A DNA stretch of 35,694 bases from an uncultured Pelagibacteraceae bacterium (lineage in GTDB: Bacteria; Pseudomonadota; Alphaproteobacteria; Pelagibacterales; Pelagibacteraceae): the NCBI GenBank assembly GCA_902525355.1, contig CABZGO010000016.1:1-35694 (forward strand), in the 5' to 3' direction. Shown here in pieces: positions 10,201-20,000 of the stretch. The first letter of the stretch is position 1. The number at the start of each line of letters is the position of its first letter. The notes beneath the pieces were generated by a model. The model saw only the letters and a program-made list of their open reading frames with translations. It was not told where the DNA came from and searched no databases. The translations under genes and the position numbers were made by a program.

Positions 10201-11724
10201 AACTGCAAGGGGAGTATCATCTCCCATTGATCCGGTTGCTTCTTTAGCATCCTCTGCCATTGGATGCAAAATTAACTCCAAGTCTTCAAGGCTATAACCA
10301 AAACAATGTTGTATCTTTTTTAAATCTGTACCTGAAAACTCACTTTTTTCATTTTCTATAGTCAATGATTTATCTAATTCAATTATTTGATTATTAAAAT
10401 GTTTGTATTCCTTAGACAAATAATTTTTTATTTGATTATTTGTATATACTTTTCCTTTTTCAATTCTTACACCCAAAATTTCTCCTGGTCCTAATCTTCC
10501 TTTTGAAACAATTTTCTTCTCATTTAAGTCAATCATTCCTGTCTCAGATCCTGCGAATAAAAGTTTATCTCTTGTAATGGTATATCTAAGAGGTCTAAGT
10601 CCGTTTCTATCGCTACCTACAATAACCCATTCATTATCAGTTGCAGCTATAGCTGCAGGTCCATCCCAAGGTTCCATTGTGCTATTTAAAAAGTTGAAAA
10701 GTTGTTGATGATCTTTAGGAAGAACTTTGCTTTTTTTTGACCAAGCATCTGGGATTAGCATAAGTTTAGCGAGGGGTGCTGAATGTCCGGAAATATTTAA
10801 TAATTCAAATACATTATCTAATGATGCAGAGTCAGAGTTACCAGCAGGTATTACAGGTTTTAAATTTTCCATATCATCAAATAAATGACTAAACATTTCT
10901 TCTTCGTGAATTCTCATCCAATTTATATTTCCTTTTAAAGTATTTATTTCTCCATTATGGGCAATCGATCTAAAAGGTTGGGCTAAGTCCCAACTTGGAG
11001 CAGTGTTTGTAGAAAATCTTTGATGGAAAATTGCATAACGTGAAATGAAACGTTCATCTTTTAGGTCTGGATAAAAATCAGATAAAGACTCAGCTAAAAA
11101 CATTCCTTTATAAATTATTGATTTAGAACTGAATGAACAAATATAAAAATTATTTAATTGATTTCTTAGAGCTTCTTTTTCAATTTTTCTTCTTGTTTCA
11201 TAAAGAGCTCTTTCTAAGTCTTTACCATGAATTGACTTATCATTATGAGTAAAAAGAACTTGTGCAATTTCAGGTCTAGTTTGTTCTGCCTTTTCACCTA
11301 AAACAGATGGATCCACAGGCACTTGTCTCCATCCATAGATGTTAAAATTTTTTTTTGTTAGTTCACTTTCTACGATTGATCTGCATTGCTCCTGTCCCCC
11401 AAAATCATTTCTTGGTAAAAAAATCATTCCCACACATAAATCTGAATTATCGTGCTCGTGACCTGTTATTTCAATTTTTTCTGCAAAGAAATCACTTGGT
11501 ATTTCAACATGAATACCTGCTCCGTCTCCAGTTTTGCCATCTGCATCAATTGCACCTCTATGCCATACAGCTTTTAGAGCCTCAATACCGTACTCGACTA
11601 CTTTTCTTGATTTTAAACCCTCAGTTGATGCAACAAGGCCAACTCCACATGCATCATGCTCCATAGTTTCATCATAAACATAATTTTTTTTTAAAAGTTT
11701 ACGGTTTTTATTTTGGATATCCAT
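7228..11724 (-). CDS. gltB: Glutamate synthase (NADPH) large subunit
   Basis: GOGAT alpha subunit. It moves the amide nitrogen of glutamine to 2-oxoglutarate to make two glutamates, as the second step of ammonium assimilation after glutamine synthetase. It has 1498 residues. A 25-residue propeptide is followed by the catalytic Cys26 of the Ntn glutaminase domain (EHDACGVGL). Then come the central domain, the FMN-binding synthase domain (SPPPHHDIYSIEDLAQLI, LISGHNGGTGATP), the 3Fe-4S cysteines in CHSNTCPVGVC, and the C-terminal GXGXG beta-helix domain with repeated Gly motifs. The start codon overlaps the gltD stop by one base (TAATG), and the 3' end runs 8 bp into the convergent hydrolase gene. 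Confidence 0.97.
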   Translation of the reverse strand: MDIQNKNRKLLKKNYVYDETMEHDACGVGLVASTEGLKSRKVVEYGIEALKAVWHRGAIDADGKTGDGAGIHVEIPSDFFAEKIEITGHEHDNSDLCVGMIFLPRNDFGGQEQCRSIVESELTKKNFNIYGWRQVPVDPSVLGEKAEQTRPEIAQVLFTHNDKSIHGKDLERALYETRRKIEKEALRNQLNNFYICSFSSKSIIYKGMFLAESLSDFYPDLKDERFISRYAIFHQRFSTNTAPSWDLAQPFRSIAHNGEINTLKGNINWMRIHEEEMFSHLFDDMENLKPVIPAGNSDSASLDNVFELLNISGHSAPLAKLMLIPDAWSKKSKVLPKDHQQLFNFLNSTMEPWDGPAAIAATDNEWVIVGSDRNGLRPLRYTITRDKLLFAGSETGMIDLNEKKIVSKGRLGPGEILGVRIEKGKVYTNNQIKNYLSKEYKHFNNQIIELDKSLTIENEKSEFSGTDLKKIQHCFGYSLEDLELILHPMAEDAKEATGSMGDDTPLAVLSDKYRPLYHYFRQNFSQVTNPPIDSLRENKVMSLKTRFGNLGNILDFSNLTEENIYVLDSPILSNTQFEKFVNYFGDNYKILDCTFNNEQSLEEAIELLKKNAEKAVREGKTQLILSDKNISETKLPMPMLLCIGSINTHLIKLGLRGYASINVQTGDALDTHSFATLIGVGATTVNPYLAFDSLYQRYSKKLFGNFSFDECVTRYIKSVNLGLLKIMSKMGISVLSSYRGGCNFETVGLSRTIVKDYFPGVLSKISGIGLTGIEKKIRSIHKDAFDVHSNILPIGGIYRYRKNGETHQYQGKLIHLLQAAVGSNSYETYKKYTKGIYGLKPISLRDLIDFKNQQAIDIDQVEPITEIMKRFGSGSMSHGALSKEAHETLAMGMNRIKGASCSGEGGEDEERFKVLDNGDSANSRVKQIASARFGVTINYLNNCNEIEIKIAQGAKPGEGGQLPGFKVTEEIARLRHSTPGVTLISPPPHHDIYSIEDLAQLIYDLKQINPKARVGVKLVASSGIGTIAAGVAKAKADIILISGHNGGTGATPQTSVKYVGIPWEMGLTEANQVLTLNKLRHLVTLRTDGGIKTGRDVVIAAMMGAEEFGVATTALVAMGCIMVRQCHSNTCPVGVCTQDDELRKKFTGTPEKIVNLFSFIAQEVREILSSLGFKTLNEVIGRTDLLRQVSKGSPNLDDLDLNPLFVQADPGTNKRYCETPIINEVPGTLDQKIWPEIESFINRKLPLDNVYTIENTDRAVGTRISYNLYKKFGNNKLGENTFAIKFKGSAGQSFGAFGVKGLKLILKGDANDYVAKGLSGASIVIKLQDESNLISNENTIIGNTVLYGATSGYLFAAGQAGERFAVRNSGAIAVIEGCDSNGCEYMTGGSIVILGEVGDNFGAGMTGGMAFIYDPKSQFAKKANPETIVWQTPETEYWKNYLKDLVLKHTQETNSNLSAKIIENFDEELNNFLQVCPKEMLNKLDNPITNKSLVGKAS

Positions 11725-13157
11725 TATGCAACCTTCATTTTTTGTTTTGATTGAAGATAACTTTCAATTGAAGTCGCAGCATCTCTACCATCTTTAATGG
11801 CCCATACAACTAATGAGGCTCCTCTTACTATATCTCCAGCAGCAAACACACCCGGTATACTAGTTTCTAAGGTATCAAAGTCAGCTTTTATTGTACCCCA
11901 CTGAGAAACTTGTAATCTAGGTTCTTGAAATAGAACTGGTAAATCTTCTGGATCAAAACCTAAGGATTTAATTACCAAATCAGCATTAATTTCAAATTCT
12001 GAGTTTTCTTCTGCAACAGGTCTTCTTCTGCCACTTTCATCTGGATCTGTTAATTTCATTTTATCTACAATAATACTATTTACTTTATTAGTTCCTTTAA
12101 ACTCTTTTGGATTGCTTAACCAAATAAACTCTACACCTTCCTCCTCAGCATTACCTACTTCTCTCGCAGATCCAGGCATATTTTCTCTATCTCTCCTGTA
12201 AAGGCATTTTACAGATTTAGCTTTTTGTCTTACAGAAGTTCTTACACAGTCCATTGCAGTATCTCCACCACCAATTACCACTACATCTTTACCCTCAGCA
12301 TTTAATGTTCCATTATCAAACATTTCCACTTTATCACCTAAACCTTTTTTGTTTGAAGCTGTTAAGAATTCCATTGCAGGAAAAATATTACTTAGATCAT
12401 TTCCAGGTAAGTTAACCTCTCTTGCTTTATAAACACCTGTTGAAATTAATAAGGCATCATGTTTTAATTGTAATTCTTTCAATGTAGAATCTTTACCAAC
12501 CTCAAAATTATGAACAAATTTTATTCCACCTTCTTTTAAAAGTTTGATCCTTCTTTCGACTACATGTTTCTCTAATTTAAAATTTGGTATTCCATATATT
12601 AATAATCCACCAGCTCTGTCATATCTATCATATATTGTTATTTGGTATCCTTTTTTACGTAATTCTTCACCACAAGCTAGTCCTGCGGGACCTGCTCCAA
12701 TAATTCCAACACTTTGTTCATTTTCAATTTTTACATTTATTGGTTTTACCCAGCCATTTTCCCACGCTTTATCTGTTAAATATTTTTCAACTGAACCAAT
12801 TGTTACTGTTCCATGTCCCGATTGCTCAATTACACAGTTTCCTTCACATAACCTATCTTGTGGGCATATTCTTCCACAAACTTCAGGCATATTATTGGTG
12901 CTTTGAGATAGATGATAAGCTTCTTCATATCTTCCCTCTGCAGTTAACTTTAACCAATCAGGTATATTGTTGCTTAGTGGACAGTGAACCTGACAAAAAG
13001 GAACACCACACTGTGAACACCTGCTTGACTGTTCTTTAGCTTTTTCATGAATGAACTCTTGATAAATCTCGCCAAAATCCTCTTTTCTTTGGGATTTATC
13101 TCTTTTAGGTGGATTTTGTTGACCTATATCTACAAACTTAAGCATTTTATTTGTCAT
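11724..13157 (-). CDS. gltD: Glutamate synthase (NADPH) small subunit
   Basis: GOGAT beta subunit. It oxidises NADPH through FAD and passes electrons through 4Fe-4S clusters to the large subunit. The N-terminal cysteine motifs are CSQCGVPFCQVHCP and CGRICPQDRLCEGNC. The FAD-binding site is GIIGAGPAGLACGEEL, and the NADPH site is VVIGGGDTAMDCVRT. The C-terminal FAD contact is FAAGDIVRGASLVVWAI. Three in-frame ATGs are possible at 13184, 13157 and 13145. I chose 13157 (MTNKMLKF) because it gives the same distance to the first conserved residues as E. coli GltD; none has a clear Shine-Dalgarno. gltB follows with a one-base overlap. Confidence 0.95.
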   Translation of the reverse strand: MTNKMLKFVDIGQQNPPKRDKSQRKEDFGEIYQEFIHEKAKEQSSRCSQCGVPFCQVHCPLSNNIPDWLKLTAEGRYEEAYHLSQSTNNMPEVCGRICPQDRLCEGNCVIEQSGHGTVTIGSVEKYLTDKAWENGWVKPINVKIENEQSVGIIGAGPAGLACGEELRKKGYQITIYDRYDRAGGLLIYGIPNFKLEKHVVERRIKLLKEGGIKFVHNFEVGKDSTLKELQLKHDALLISTGVYKAREVNLPGNDLSNIFPAMEFLTASNKKGLGDKVEMFDNGTLNAEGKDVVVIGGGDTAMDCVRTSVRQKAKSVKCLYRRDRENMPGSAREVGNAEEEGVEFIWLSNPKEFKGTNKVNSIIVDKMKLTDPDESGRRRPVAEENSEFEINADLVIKSLGFDPEDLPVLFQEPRLQVSQWGTIKADFDTLETSIPGVFAAGDIVRGASLVVWAIKDGRDAATSIESYLQSKQKMKVA

Positions 13158-13265
13158 TTGAGTCGGCTTATACACCAGAAGCATATATGCTTAAAGTATT
13201 ACTAGGTAATATATACTGACATATATTTTCAAAAAATATTGATTTTACTTTATTTTCTATTTTAC

Positions 13266-13313
13266 GCATAATTGGTATGCATTTAAAAGATTGCCTTATT
13301 TAGGTAATCTTTT
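13266..13313. promoter_or_regulatory. Two tandem inverted repeats between gltD and uppP
   Basis: The 150-178 bp divergent region between gltD and uppP (depending on the gltD start) holds two hairpin-forming repeats. The first is GCATA-attgg-TATGC at 13266-13280. The second is an 11-bp stem, AAAAGATTGCC (13285-13295) with GGTAATCTTTT (13303-13313), one G·T pair and a 7-nt loop. They end 22 bp before the uppP start, so they could form in the uppP leader, act as an operator for gltD, or mark a terminator. The sequence does not decide between these. No convincing promoter was identified beside them. Confidence 0.4.
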
Positions 13314-13335
13314 AACTATCTATTAAAATTCCTTA

Positions 13336-14103
13336 ATGATTCCAAAATATATAGAAGCATCAATTTTAGCATTTGTACAAGGTTTTTCTGAATTTATACC
13401 AGTAAGTTCCTCTGCCCACCTTATAATTATATCAAAAATATCGAACTTTAGTATTAGCTCTCTTCAACTTGATATTAGTCTTCACTTAGGTTCTCTATTG
13501 GCAATTATTTTTTATTTTAGAAAGGATTTAGTAAATATTTTAGGAAATAAGTCTTTGTTATTACTTATAATTTTAGGTTCTTTACCATTAGTTGTTGTTG
13601 GTTATTTTATTTATACCTCGGGACTAATTGAAAATTTACGAAATTTAAAAGTTATAGCATGGACAACTTTAATATTTGGTATTTTATTATTTATTGCAGA
13701 CCGATCTAGTTTTAAAAATAAAATTGATACTAATTTAAGTTTTAAAAATATTTTAGTTATCGGTATTTTTCAGATTTTAGCTATTATACCTGGCGTAAGC
13801 AGATCAGGTATAATAATCACAGCTTCAAGATTTTTAAATTTTGATAGAGTAGATTCTACAAAAATATCTTTTTACTTATCAATACCTGCACTAGTAGGAG
13901 CAAGTATACTTAGCTTGAAAGATGTAATGAGTGCAAATATTGATTTGAACATATTATTTTTATATTCAATAATATTTTCATTTACAGTTTCTTATTTAAC
14001 AATCAAATATTTTTTAATTTATGTAAAAAATTTTAATTTAAATATTTTTGTTTATTACAGAACTTTTCTTGCTTTAATTCTTTTTGTAATTGCTTATAAC
14101 TAA
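13336..14103 (+). CDS. uppP: Undecaprenyl-diphosphatase
   Basis: Integral membrane phosphatase (BacA/UppP family) that dephosphorylates undecaprenyl pyrophosphate outside the inner membrane, recycling the lipid carrier for peptidoglycan and O-antigen synthesis. It has 255 residues and about seven or eight hydrophobic segments. The two family signatures are present: VQGFSEFIPVSSSAHLIII (the (E/Q)xxxE motif with Q15 and E19) and IIPGVSRSGIIITASRFL, with the Arg that contacts the pyrophosphate. It is a little shorter than the E. coli protein (273). The start is ATG. The 3' end overlaps the convergent transporter gene by 4 bp. Confidence 0.95.
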   Translation: MIPKYIEASILAFVQGFSEFIPVSSSAHLIIISKISNFSISSLQLDISLHLGSLLAIIFYFRKDLVNILGNKSLLLLIILGSLPLVVVGYFIYTSGLIENLRNLKVIAWTTLIFGILLFIADRSSFKNKIDTNLSFKNILVIGIFQILAIIPGVSRSGIIITASRFLNFDRVDSTKISFYLSIPALVGASILSLKDVMSANIDLNILFLYSIIFSFTVSYLTIKYFLIYVKNFNLNIFVYYRTFLALILFVIAYN

Positions 14104-14984
14104 TTTTTAGTGCTTGGAGAAATTTGAGATGAAATTACTGCAATCAATATTAACAAGCAACCAATCATGTTATTTGTACTTAAAAATTGATTTAGGATAA
14201 CCCATCCTGCCACAGCTGCAAATACTCCTTCGAGAGAATAAATAATTGCAGCTGGCGCCTCCTCTATGTTTTTTTGTGCATACATTTGTAATGTAAAGGC
14301 TATTCCACCTGATAATGCTCCTGCGTAAAGAATAGAACTACTTTCCATAAATATTTTTGAAATATTTATTTCTTCAAAAATATAAGAAAAGATTAATGAA
14401 AGTGTTGCAACAAATAATGCTTGAAGTGCAGCATAAAACATTGGAATATCAAATTCTTCCATGAACTTACCTGCAAAAATTATATGCAAAGCCCAAAATA
14501 CTGAGCACATTATAACTAGACCGTCACCTAACATAATTTCTGAGTTAGAAAAATCACTTAGAAGATATACACCAAGAACACAAAGACCAATTGCAGGCCA
14601 TATACTCCAATGAACTTTTTTAGCGTAGATAAAAAATAACAAAATTGGAACTATTGGTACATAAAATACTGTAAAAAAGGCTGCATTTGCAATATTTGTA
14701 TATTGAAGAGCAGCTTGTTGTAAAAAAGTTCCCAAAAAAAGTGATACTCCCATGAAAACAAGATATTTTATAAAAAGATTTGATTTTGACAGTATTTCAA
14801 GTTTAATTTTCTTCCTCTCAAGTAATAAGGCAAGTGGTAATATTGTAAAAAAGCCAACAATAAATCTTGCTGAATTAAAAGTTAATGGACCGATATTATC
14901 CATACCAGTGTCTTGAGCGATGAAAGCTGTTCCCCAAATAAAAGTTGTGACTAGTGCGCAGACCATTGAAAGGGATTTTGTCAT
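14100..14984 (-). CDS. EamA/DMT-family transporter
   Basis: Predicted inner-membrane metabolite exporter or importer with two EamA repeats. It has 294 residues and ten hydrophobic segments in two five-helix halves. The first half starts TTFIWGTAFIAQDTGMDNIGPLTFNSARF. The second half shows LEGVFAAVAGWVILNQFL, the conserved E-G segment of the family's fourth helix in the repeat. The substrate is unknown. It lies 26 bp after the dioxygenase gene in the same direction and is probably the last gene of the aceE-aceF-dioxygenase transcript. It may move a substrate or product of that dioxygenase, but only position supports this. Confidence 0.87.
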   Translation of the reverse strand: MTKSLSMVCALVTTFIWGTAFIAQDTGMDNIGPLTFNSARFIVGFFTILPLALLLERKKIKLEILSKSNLFIKYLVFMGVSLFLGTFLQQAALQYTNIANAAFFTVFYVPIVPILLFFIYAKKVHWSIWPAIGLCVLGVYLLSDFSNSEIMLGDGLVIMCSVFWALHIIFAGKFMEEFDIPMFYAALQALFVATLSLIFSYIFEEINISKIFMESSSILYAGALSGGIAFTLQMYAQKNIEEAPAAIIYSLEGVFAAVAGWVILNQFLSTNNMIGCLLILIAVISSQISPSTKN

Positions 14985-15010
14985 TATATTTAATTAGATA
15001 ATTTTATTAA

Positions 15011-16111
15011 TTAATTTATTCCGTTTAACTTACAAGAGCTGTCAAAATCCTCTTTGTTAATATAACATCCAGACATTTTTCTAACTCCATTAAACGATCC
15101 TCTACCATGAAGTATTCGCCAATTATTAAATATTAGAAGTTCTCCAGGTTTAAGTATATGTCGCCACTGATAATCTTTATTGTTAGCAATAAGATCAAAT
15201 TTTTTTATCGCTTCATAAAACTTTAATGTTAAATCTTTTTCAAATCTAAATGGTGCTCGATCATAATTATTAAAACTAACTTGAACTATTTCATTATTTA
15301 CATTTAATTTAAATATTGGTCTTTCAGCCTCAAGATAAACACCATCACCGATATAGTTTCCCTTAACATTTATTTTTGTCATTAATTCATACATTGGCTG
15401 GTTTTCTTTTTTTATTATTTCTGCTATTTTTAATCCATCAACCATGATCGATTCACCACCTCTAGCATTGTATTCACAACATAGTAATAATTGTAATCCT
15501 GGAGCATCATTACTATAAGTTGAGTCTGTATGAGGTCTGAGTTCTTCTTGAGTATAGGCGCTGTCAGCTTTATTTTCGTCTGACTCAAAACTCCATAGTC
15601 CTCCAAATATAGAGTTTCTTATGTAACCAATTTTATTTGCAATTGTTTCAACGGGCTTTAAATTTGTTTCACAGTTTTTAATTACTGAAAATCCATATTC
15701 GTAAAGATTTTTCAAAAAATTTCTAAATCCTTTGTTTGATAAAATTGAATTATAATCTAAAAAAATTTCTTCTTTTATTTCATTAGATTTCCAGATTTTT
15801 AAATTAGGTTTTACTTCTTTATTCTTTTTTATTTTATTATTATTTAGAAATTCAGATGAATATTTAACTGGTTTTTCTAAATCAGGCCATGAAATACACA
15901 AATATTTTCCATTTTCAATTATTTCTGCCTTTTTAACTTTTAAGTTTATATCTAATGCTGCTGTATATGTTTTCCTTTGGCTAGACCTTTTATCCCAATT
16001 TTGCTCATCTTTTGCATGATCTCTTAGCCAAATATTAGGAAAAATTTCAGAATTTTCTCCGTTAAAGTGGACGTGCACATCATCTGCTAGTATTTCAATT
16101 TTAGTAATCAT
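15011..16111 (-). CDS. Gamma-butyrobetaine-hydroxylase-like Fe(II)/2-oxoglutarate dioxygenase
   Basis: A 366-residue protein with an N-terminal GBBH-like domain (IFPNIWLRDHAKDE, then ISWPD) and a C-terminal TauD-type dioxygenase domain. The iron ligands are His194 and Asp196 (RPHTDSTYS) and His335 (NNWRILHGRGSF). Arg344 is well placed to hold 2-oxoglutarate. Relatives hydroxylate gamma-butyrobetaine to carnitine or trimethyllysine. Here the cysteines that bind zinc in the N-terminal domain of known GBBH are missing: WLRD is followed by HAKDEQNW instead of a Cys-rich stretch. Substrate identity is therefore open. Its ATG overlaps the aceF stop (ATGA), so it is translated with the pyruvate dehydrogenase genes. 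Confidence 0.85.
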   Translation of the reverse strand: MITKIEILADDVHVHFNGENSEIFPNIWLRDHAKDEQNWDKRSSQRKTYTAALDINLKVKKAEIIENGKYLCISWPDLEKPVKYSSEFLNNNKIKKNKEVKPNLKIWKSNEIKEEIFLDYNSILSNKGFRNFLKNLYEYGFSVIKNCETNLKPVETIANKIGYIRNSIFGGLWSFESDENKADSAYTQEELRPHTDSTYSNDAPGLQLLLCCEYNARGGESIMVDGLKIAEIIKKENQPMYELMTKINVKGNYIGDGVYLEAERPIFKLNVNNEIVQVSFNNYDRAPFRFEKDLTLKFYEAIKKFDLIANNKDYQWRHILKPGELLIFNNWRILHGRGSFNGVRKMSGCYINKEDFDSSCKLNGIN

Positions 16112-17034
16112 TTACTCAAGTTATATGCAAAATTAGACCCAAGATTATCTTTTAATTCGTTATTAAACTTCGCAGCCTCAGCACCATCTATAATTCTGTG
16201 ATCATATGAGAGAGATAGTGGAAGCATGGTTCTTGGAACAAATTTACCATCAATAAATACCTGTTTTTTATGACTTCTACCAACACCAAGTATAGCAACT
16301 TCTGGAAAGTTAATTATTGGTGTGAAAAACGAACCACCTATGCCACCTAAGCTTGTGATAGTCATTGATCCTCCAAAGAACTCTTTTTTATCAATTTTTA
16401 AATTTCTACAATCATTACTTACTTTTTTTAATTCCTCGCTTAACTGATTTATATCTTTTTGATTAGCATTTCTAATTTTAGGAACCATAAGTCCATGTTG
16501 AGTGTCAACAGCGATACCAACATGAAAATACTTTTTAAAAGTAATCTTTCCTTTATCAATATCATCAATTGATGAATTAAAGGATGGAAATTTTTTTAGT
16601 GAAAGTACCAATGCTTTTATAATAAATGCAAGAGGAGTAATTTTAATTCTTTGTCCTGTATAATTATCTTTTATTGAGTTTCTAAATTCTTCCATTTCTG
16701 TAATATCAGCCTCATCATGGTTAGTTACATGTGGAATGTTTGTCCACGAATTTACAAGATGTGGAGCTGCTATTTTTTTTACTCTAGGAATATCTTTAAT
16801 TTCAACTTCCCCAAAATCTGAATGTTGATATTCGCTTTTAATAATTTTTTCTTTTTGACTTTCACTATTATTCTGGAGATTATTGATTCTAGATGAGACA
16901 AAGTCTTTTAAATCTTTTTCAACAACCCTACCTAACCTCTCTGTCCCCTTAACATTATTTATATCTACTCCAAGTTCTCTTGCAAATTTTCTAACTTTTG
17001 GACTTGCAGATATTTTATTTGATTGATCAGACAT
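16108..17034 (-). CDS. aceF: Dihydrolipoamide acetyltransferase (E2) lacking its own lipoyl domain
   Basis: E2 core of the pyruvate dehydrogenase complex. It transfers the acetyl group from a lipoyl arm to CoA. The protein has only 308 residues. It begins directly with the peripheral subunit-binding domain (about 9-48: ASPKVRKFARELGV, then GRVVEKDLKDF), then a short linker and the catalytic domain, which starts near FGEVEIKDIPRVKKIAAPHLV. The active-site signature is DHRIIDG, with His279 and Asp283. No N-terminal lipoyl domain is present, and there is no room for one: the ATG lies directly against the aceE stop codon. The missing lipoyl domain is found on AceE, encoded just upstream. No E3 gene (lpd) lies nearby. 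Confidence 0.94.
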   Translation of the reverse strand: MSDQSNKISASPKVRKFARELGVDINNVKGTERLGRVVEKDLKDFVSSRINNLQNNSESQKEKIIKSEYQHSDFGEVEIKDIPRVKKIAAPHLVNSWTNIPHVTNHDEADITEMEEFRNSIKDNYTGQRIKITPLAFIIKALVLSLKKFPSFNSSIDDIDKGKITFKKYFHVGIAVDTQHGLMVPKIRNANQKDINQLSEELKKVSNDCRNLKIDKKEFFGGSMTITSLGGIGGSFFTPIINFPEVAILGVGRSHKKQVFIDGKFVPRTMLPLSLSYDHRIIDGAEAAKFNNELKDNLGSNFAYNLSK

Positions 17035-20000
17035 TTACATTTTTGTTGGCATGGGTTTGTTTTTATCAATTTTATACTTTTTGAATGCATCTTCAGCATA
17101 CTTTGATGCAACAAGCTGTTCATTGGCTAAGACGCTAAGGCTATAAGCAACTATGTGTTCTTTATCTACTTCAAAAAAATTTCTTAAGTTTTTTCTTGTA
17201 TCACTTCTTCCATATCCATCAGTACCTAATGAATAAAAACTCTTTTTTGTAAAAGGTCTTATTTGATCAGCATTTATTCTCATATAGTCAGTGGCTGTAA
17301 GGATAGGACCTTGTTGTTTTCCTAAACATTCCTCTACATATGATTTTTTATTTGTTTCTGCGGGATTTAGAAGGTTAAATCTTTCAACTTCCATTCCATT
17401 TTTTCTTAACTCATTAAAACTAGTAACACTCCAAACTTCACTATCAACCTGATATTCTTTTTTAAGAATTTCTGATGCTGCCATCATTTCTCTTAGTATT
17501 GTTCCAGAGCCTAATAATTGAATTTTTGCTTCTTTAGAAACTGATGTTTCTTTAATTTTATACATTCCCTTCAGAATTCCATCGTCACAATCATCTGGCA
17601 TTGCAGGGTGAGAGTAATTTTCGTTCATTGTTGTAATATAATAAAAAATATTTTCATTTTTTTCATGCATCCTTCTTAAACCTTCTCTAAAAATCACAGC
17701 TAATTCATAATGGAATGTTGGATCATAAGAAATGCAGTTTGGAATTGTTGATGCTAACAAATGACTATGACCATCTTGGTGTTGAAGACCTTCTCCTGCA
17801 AGTGTTGTTCTTCCTGCAGTCGCACCAATTAAAAAGCCTCTCGCTTGACTATCTCCTGCAGCCCAAGCAAAATCTCCAATTCTTTGAAAGCCAAACATAG
17901 AATAGAAAAGATAAATTGGTATCATTTCAATATCATGATTTGTATATGCTGTTCCAGCTGCTATCCAAGAAGACATTGAACCAGCTTCTGTAATACCTTC
18001 TTCTAATACCTGACCACTTTTTTCTTCTCTATAAGATGAAAGTTGTGCTGAGTCTTCTGGCTCATATTTTTGACCTTCATGAGCATAAATACCTATTTTT
18101 TGAAAGAAACCCTCCATTCCAAATGTTCTAGCTTCATCGGGAATAATTGGAACCAATTTTGGTGCAACATTTTTATCTCTCAAAAGATTAGTTAACATTC
18201 TTACTAATGCCATTGTTGTAGACATTTCTTTTTCGCCAGTAGACTTTTTCATAAAGTCAAAAATATCTTTAACTGGGGCTTTAATCGGTTTCGAATATGA
18301 TGTTCTCTCTGGTATAAATCCACCAAGTTCTAATCTTCTTTTTTTTAAGTATTTTATTTCTTCAGAGTTTTCATCTGGCTTGAAATATTCAATGTTTTTT
18401 ACTTGAGAGTCTGTCAAAGGAACATCAAACCTATCTCTGTAATACATTAAATCATCAACATCCAATTTCTTTTGTTGGTGAGTAGTGTTTACGCTTTCAC
18501 CACTTTTACCCATACCATAGCCTTTTATGGTTTTGGCTATAATGACTGTGGGGCTTCCTTTGTGATTGACCGCTTTATCGTATGCAGCATAAACTTTATG
18601 AGGATCATGGCCACCTCTATTAAGCCTCCAAATATCAGTATCTGACATTGATGAGACTAATTCTGAAGTTTCATGATATTTGCCAAAAAACTTTTCTCTT
18701 ACATACAGTCCGTTTCTTGCTTTAAATGCCTGATATTCACCATCTACGGTCTCATTCATAATTTTAACTAAATGTCCCGTCTTATCATTTGCTAAAAGTG
18801 AGTCCCAATAAGATCCCCAAATAACTTTTAAAACGTTCCAACCACCTCCTCTAAAAATACCTTCTAACTCTTGAATTATTTTTCCATTTCCTCGTACTGG
18901 ACCGTCTAATCTTTGTAAGTTACAGTTTACAACAAATATTAAATTATCCAAATTTTCACGCGCTGCTAAACCAATTGCCCCAAGTGACTCAGGTTCATCC
19001 ATTTCTCCATCTCCAAGAAAAGCCCAAACTTTTCTTCCCTCGTCCTTAATTAACCCTCTATTAATTAGGTATTTCATAAATCTTGCTTGATATATTGCTA
19101 ACATTGGACCAATACCCATTGAAACTGTTGGAAATTGCCAAAAATCTGGCATTAGCCAAGGATGAGGATAAGATGAAAGTCCATCAGTTTGTACTTCTTG
19201 TCTAAATCTATCTAACTGCTTTTCATTTAATCTTCCCTCAAGAAAAGCTCTTGCATACATTCCTGGTGCACTATGACCTTGAAAATATATTAGATCACCT
19301 CCGAATTTATTATTTTTTGCTCGCCAAAAATGATTCATCCCAACATCATACAAGGTTGCTGCTGACGCAAATGTTCCTATGTGACCACCAAGTTCAGGAT
19401 GTTTTTTATTTGCTCTCACTACCATTGCAGCAGCATTCCATCTAATTAATGACCTTAACTTACGTTCAATGTTTTGGTCTCCAGGTGATCTTTTCTCCTC
19501 GTCAGGGGGTATCGTATTCACATAAGGGGTAGTTTGAGTATGAGGAATTTTAGATCCAGCTTTATAAGATTGATCAATTAATTGTTTAATTAAAAAATGA
19601 GCTCTTTCAGAGCCATCATTTTGCAGAACTGCACTTAAAGAGTCTAACCACTCTTTAGTTTCAACAGGATCAATATCATCGTTGCTACTGACCATTTTAA
19701 CTTCATTAATCAATCTTGTTTGCTTGATTTGTTTTGGCTCTATAATTTTGGTTTCAACTTTTATATCAGATTTTGTAGCAGTTTCTGCTTCCTCTATTAA
19801 TTTTTCTGTTGAAGGTGGAATTTTTTCGTCTAAAGTTTTATTTATTTTGTCACGTTCATCTTTATTTACCGAAGATAGAGTTAATATTAAATCACCTTTC
19901 GAAACTTTGTCACCTATTTTTACATTTACATTTTCAATTATGCCCTCATAATTGGATGGCACTTCAACACTTGATTTATCACTTTCTAATGTGACAACAG

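Noticed and set aside
11355-13039. Plus-strand frames of 99-120 codons opposite gltB and gltD
   Set aside because: They are reverse-strand shadows of highly conserved GOGAT subunits with no family resemblance.
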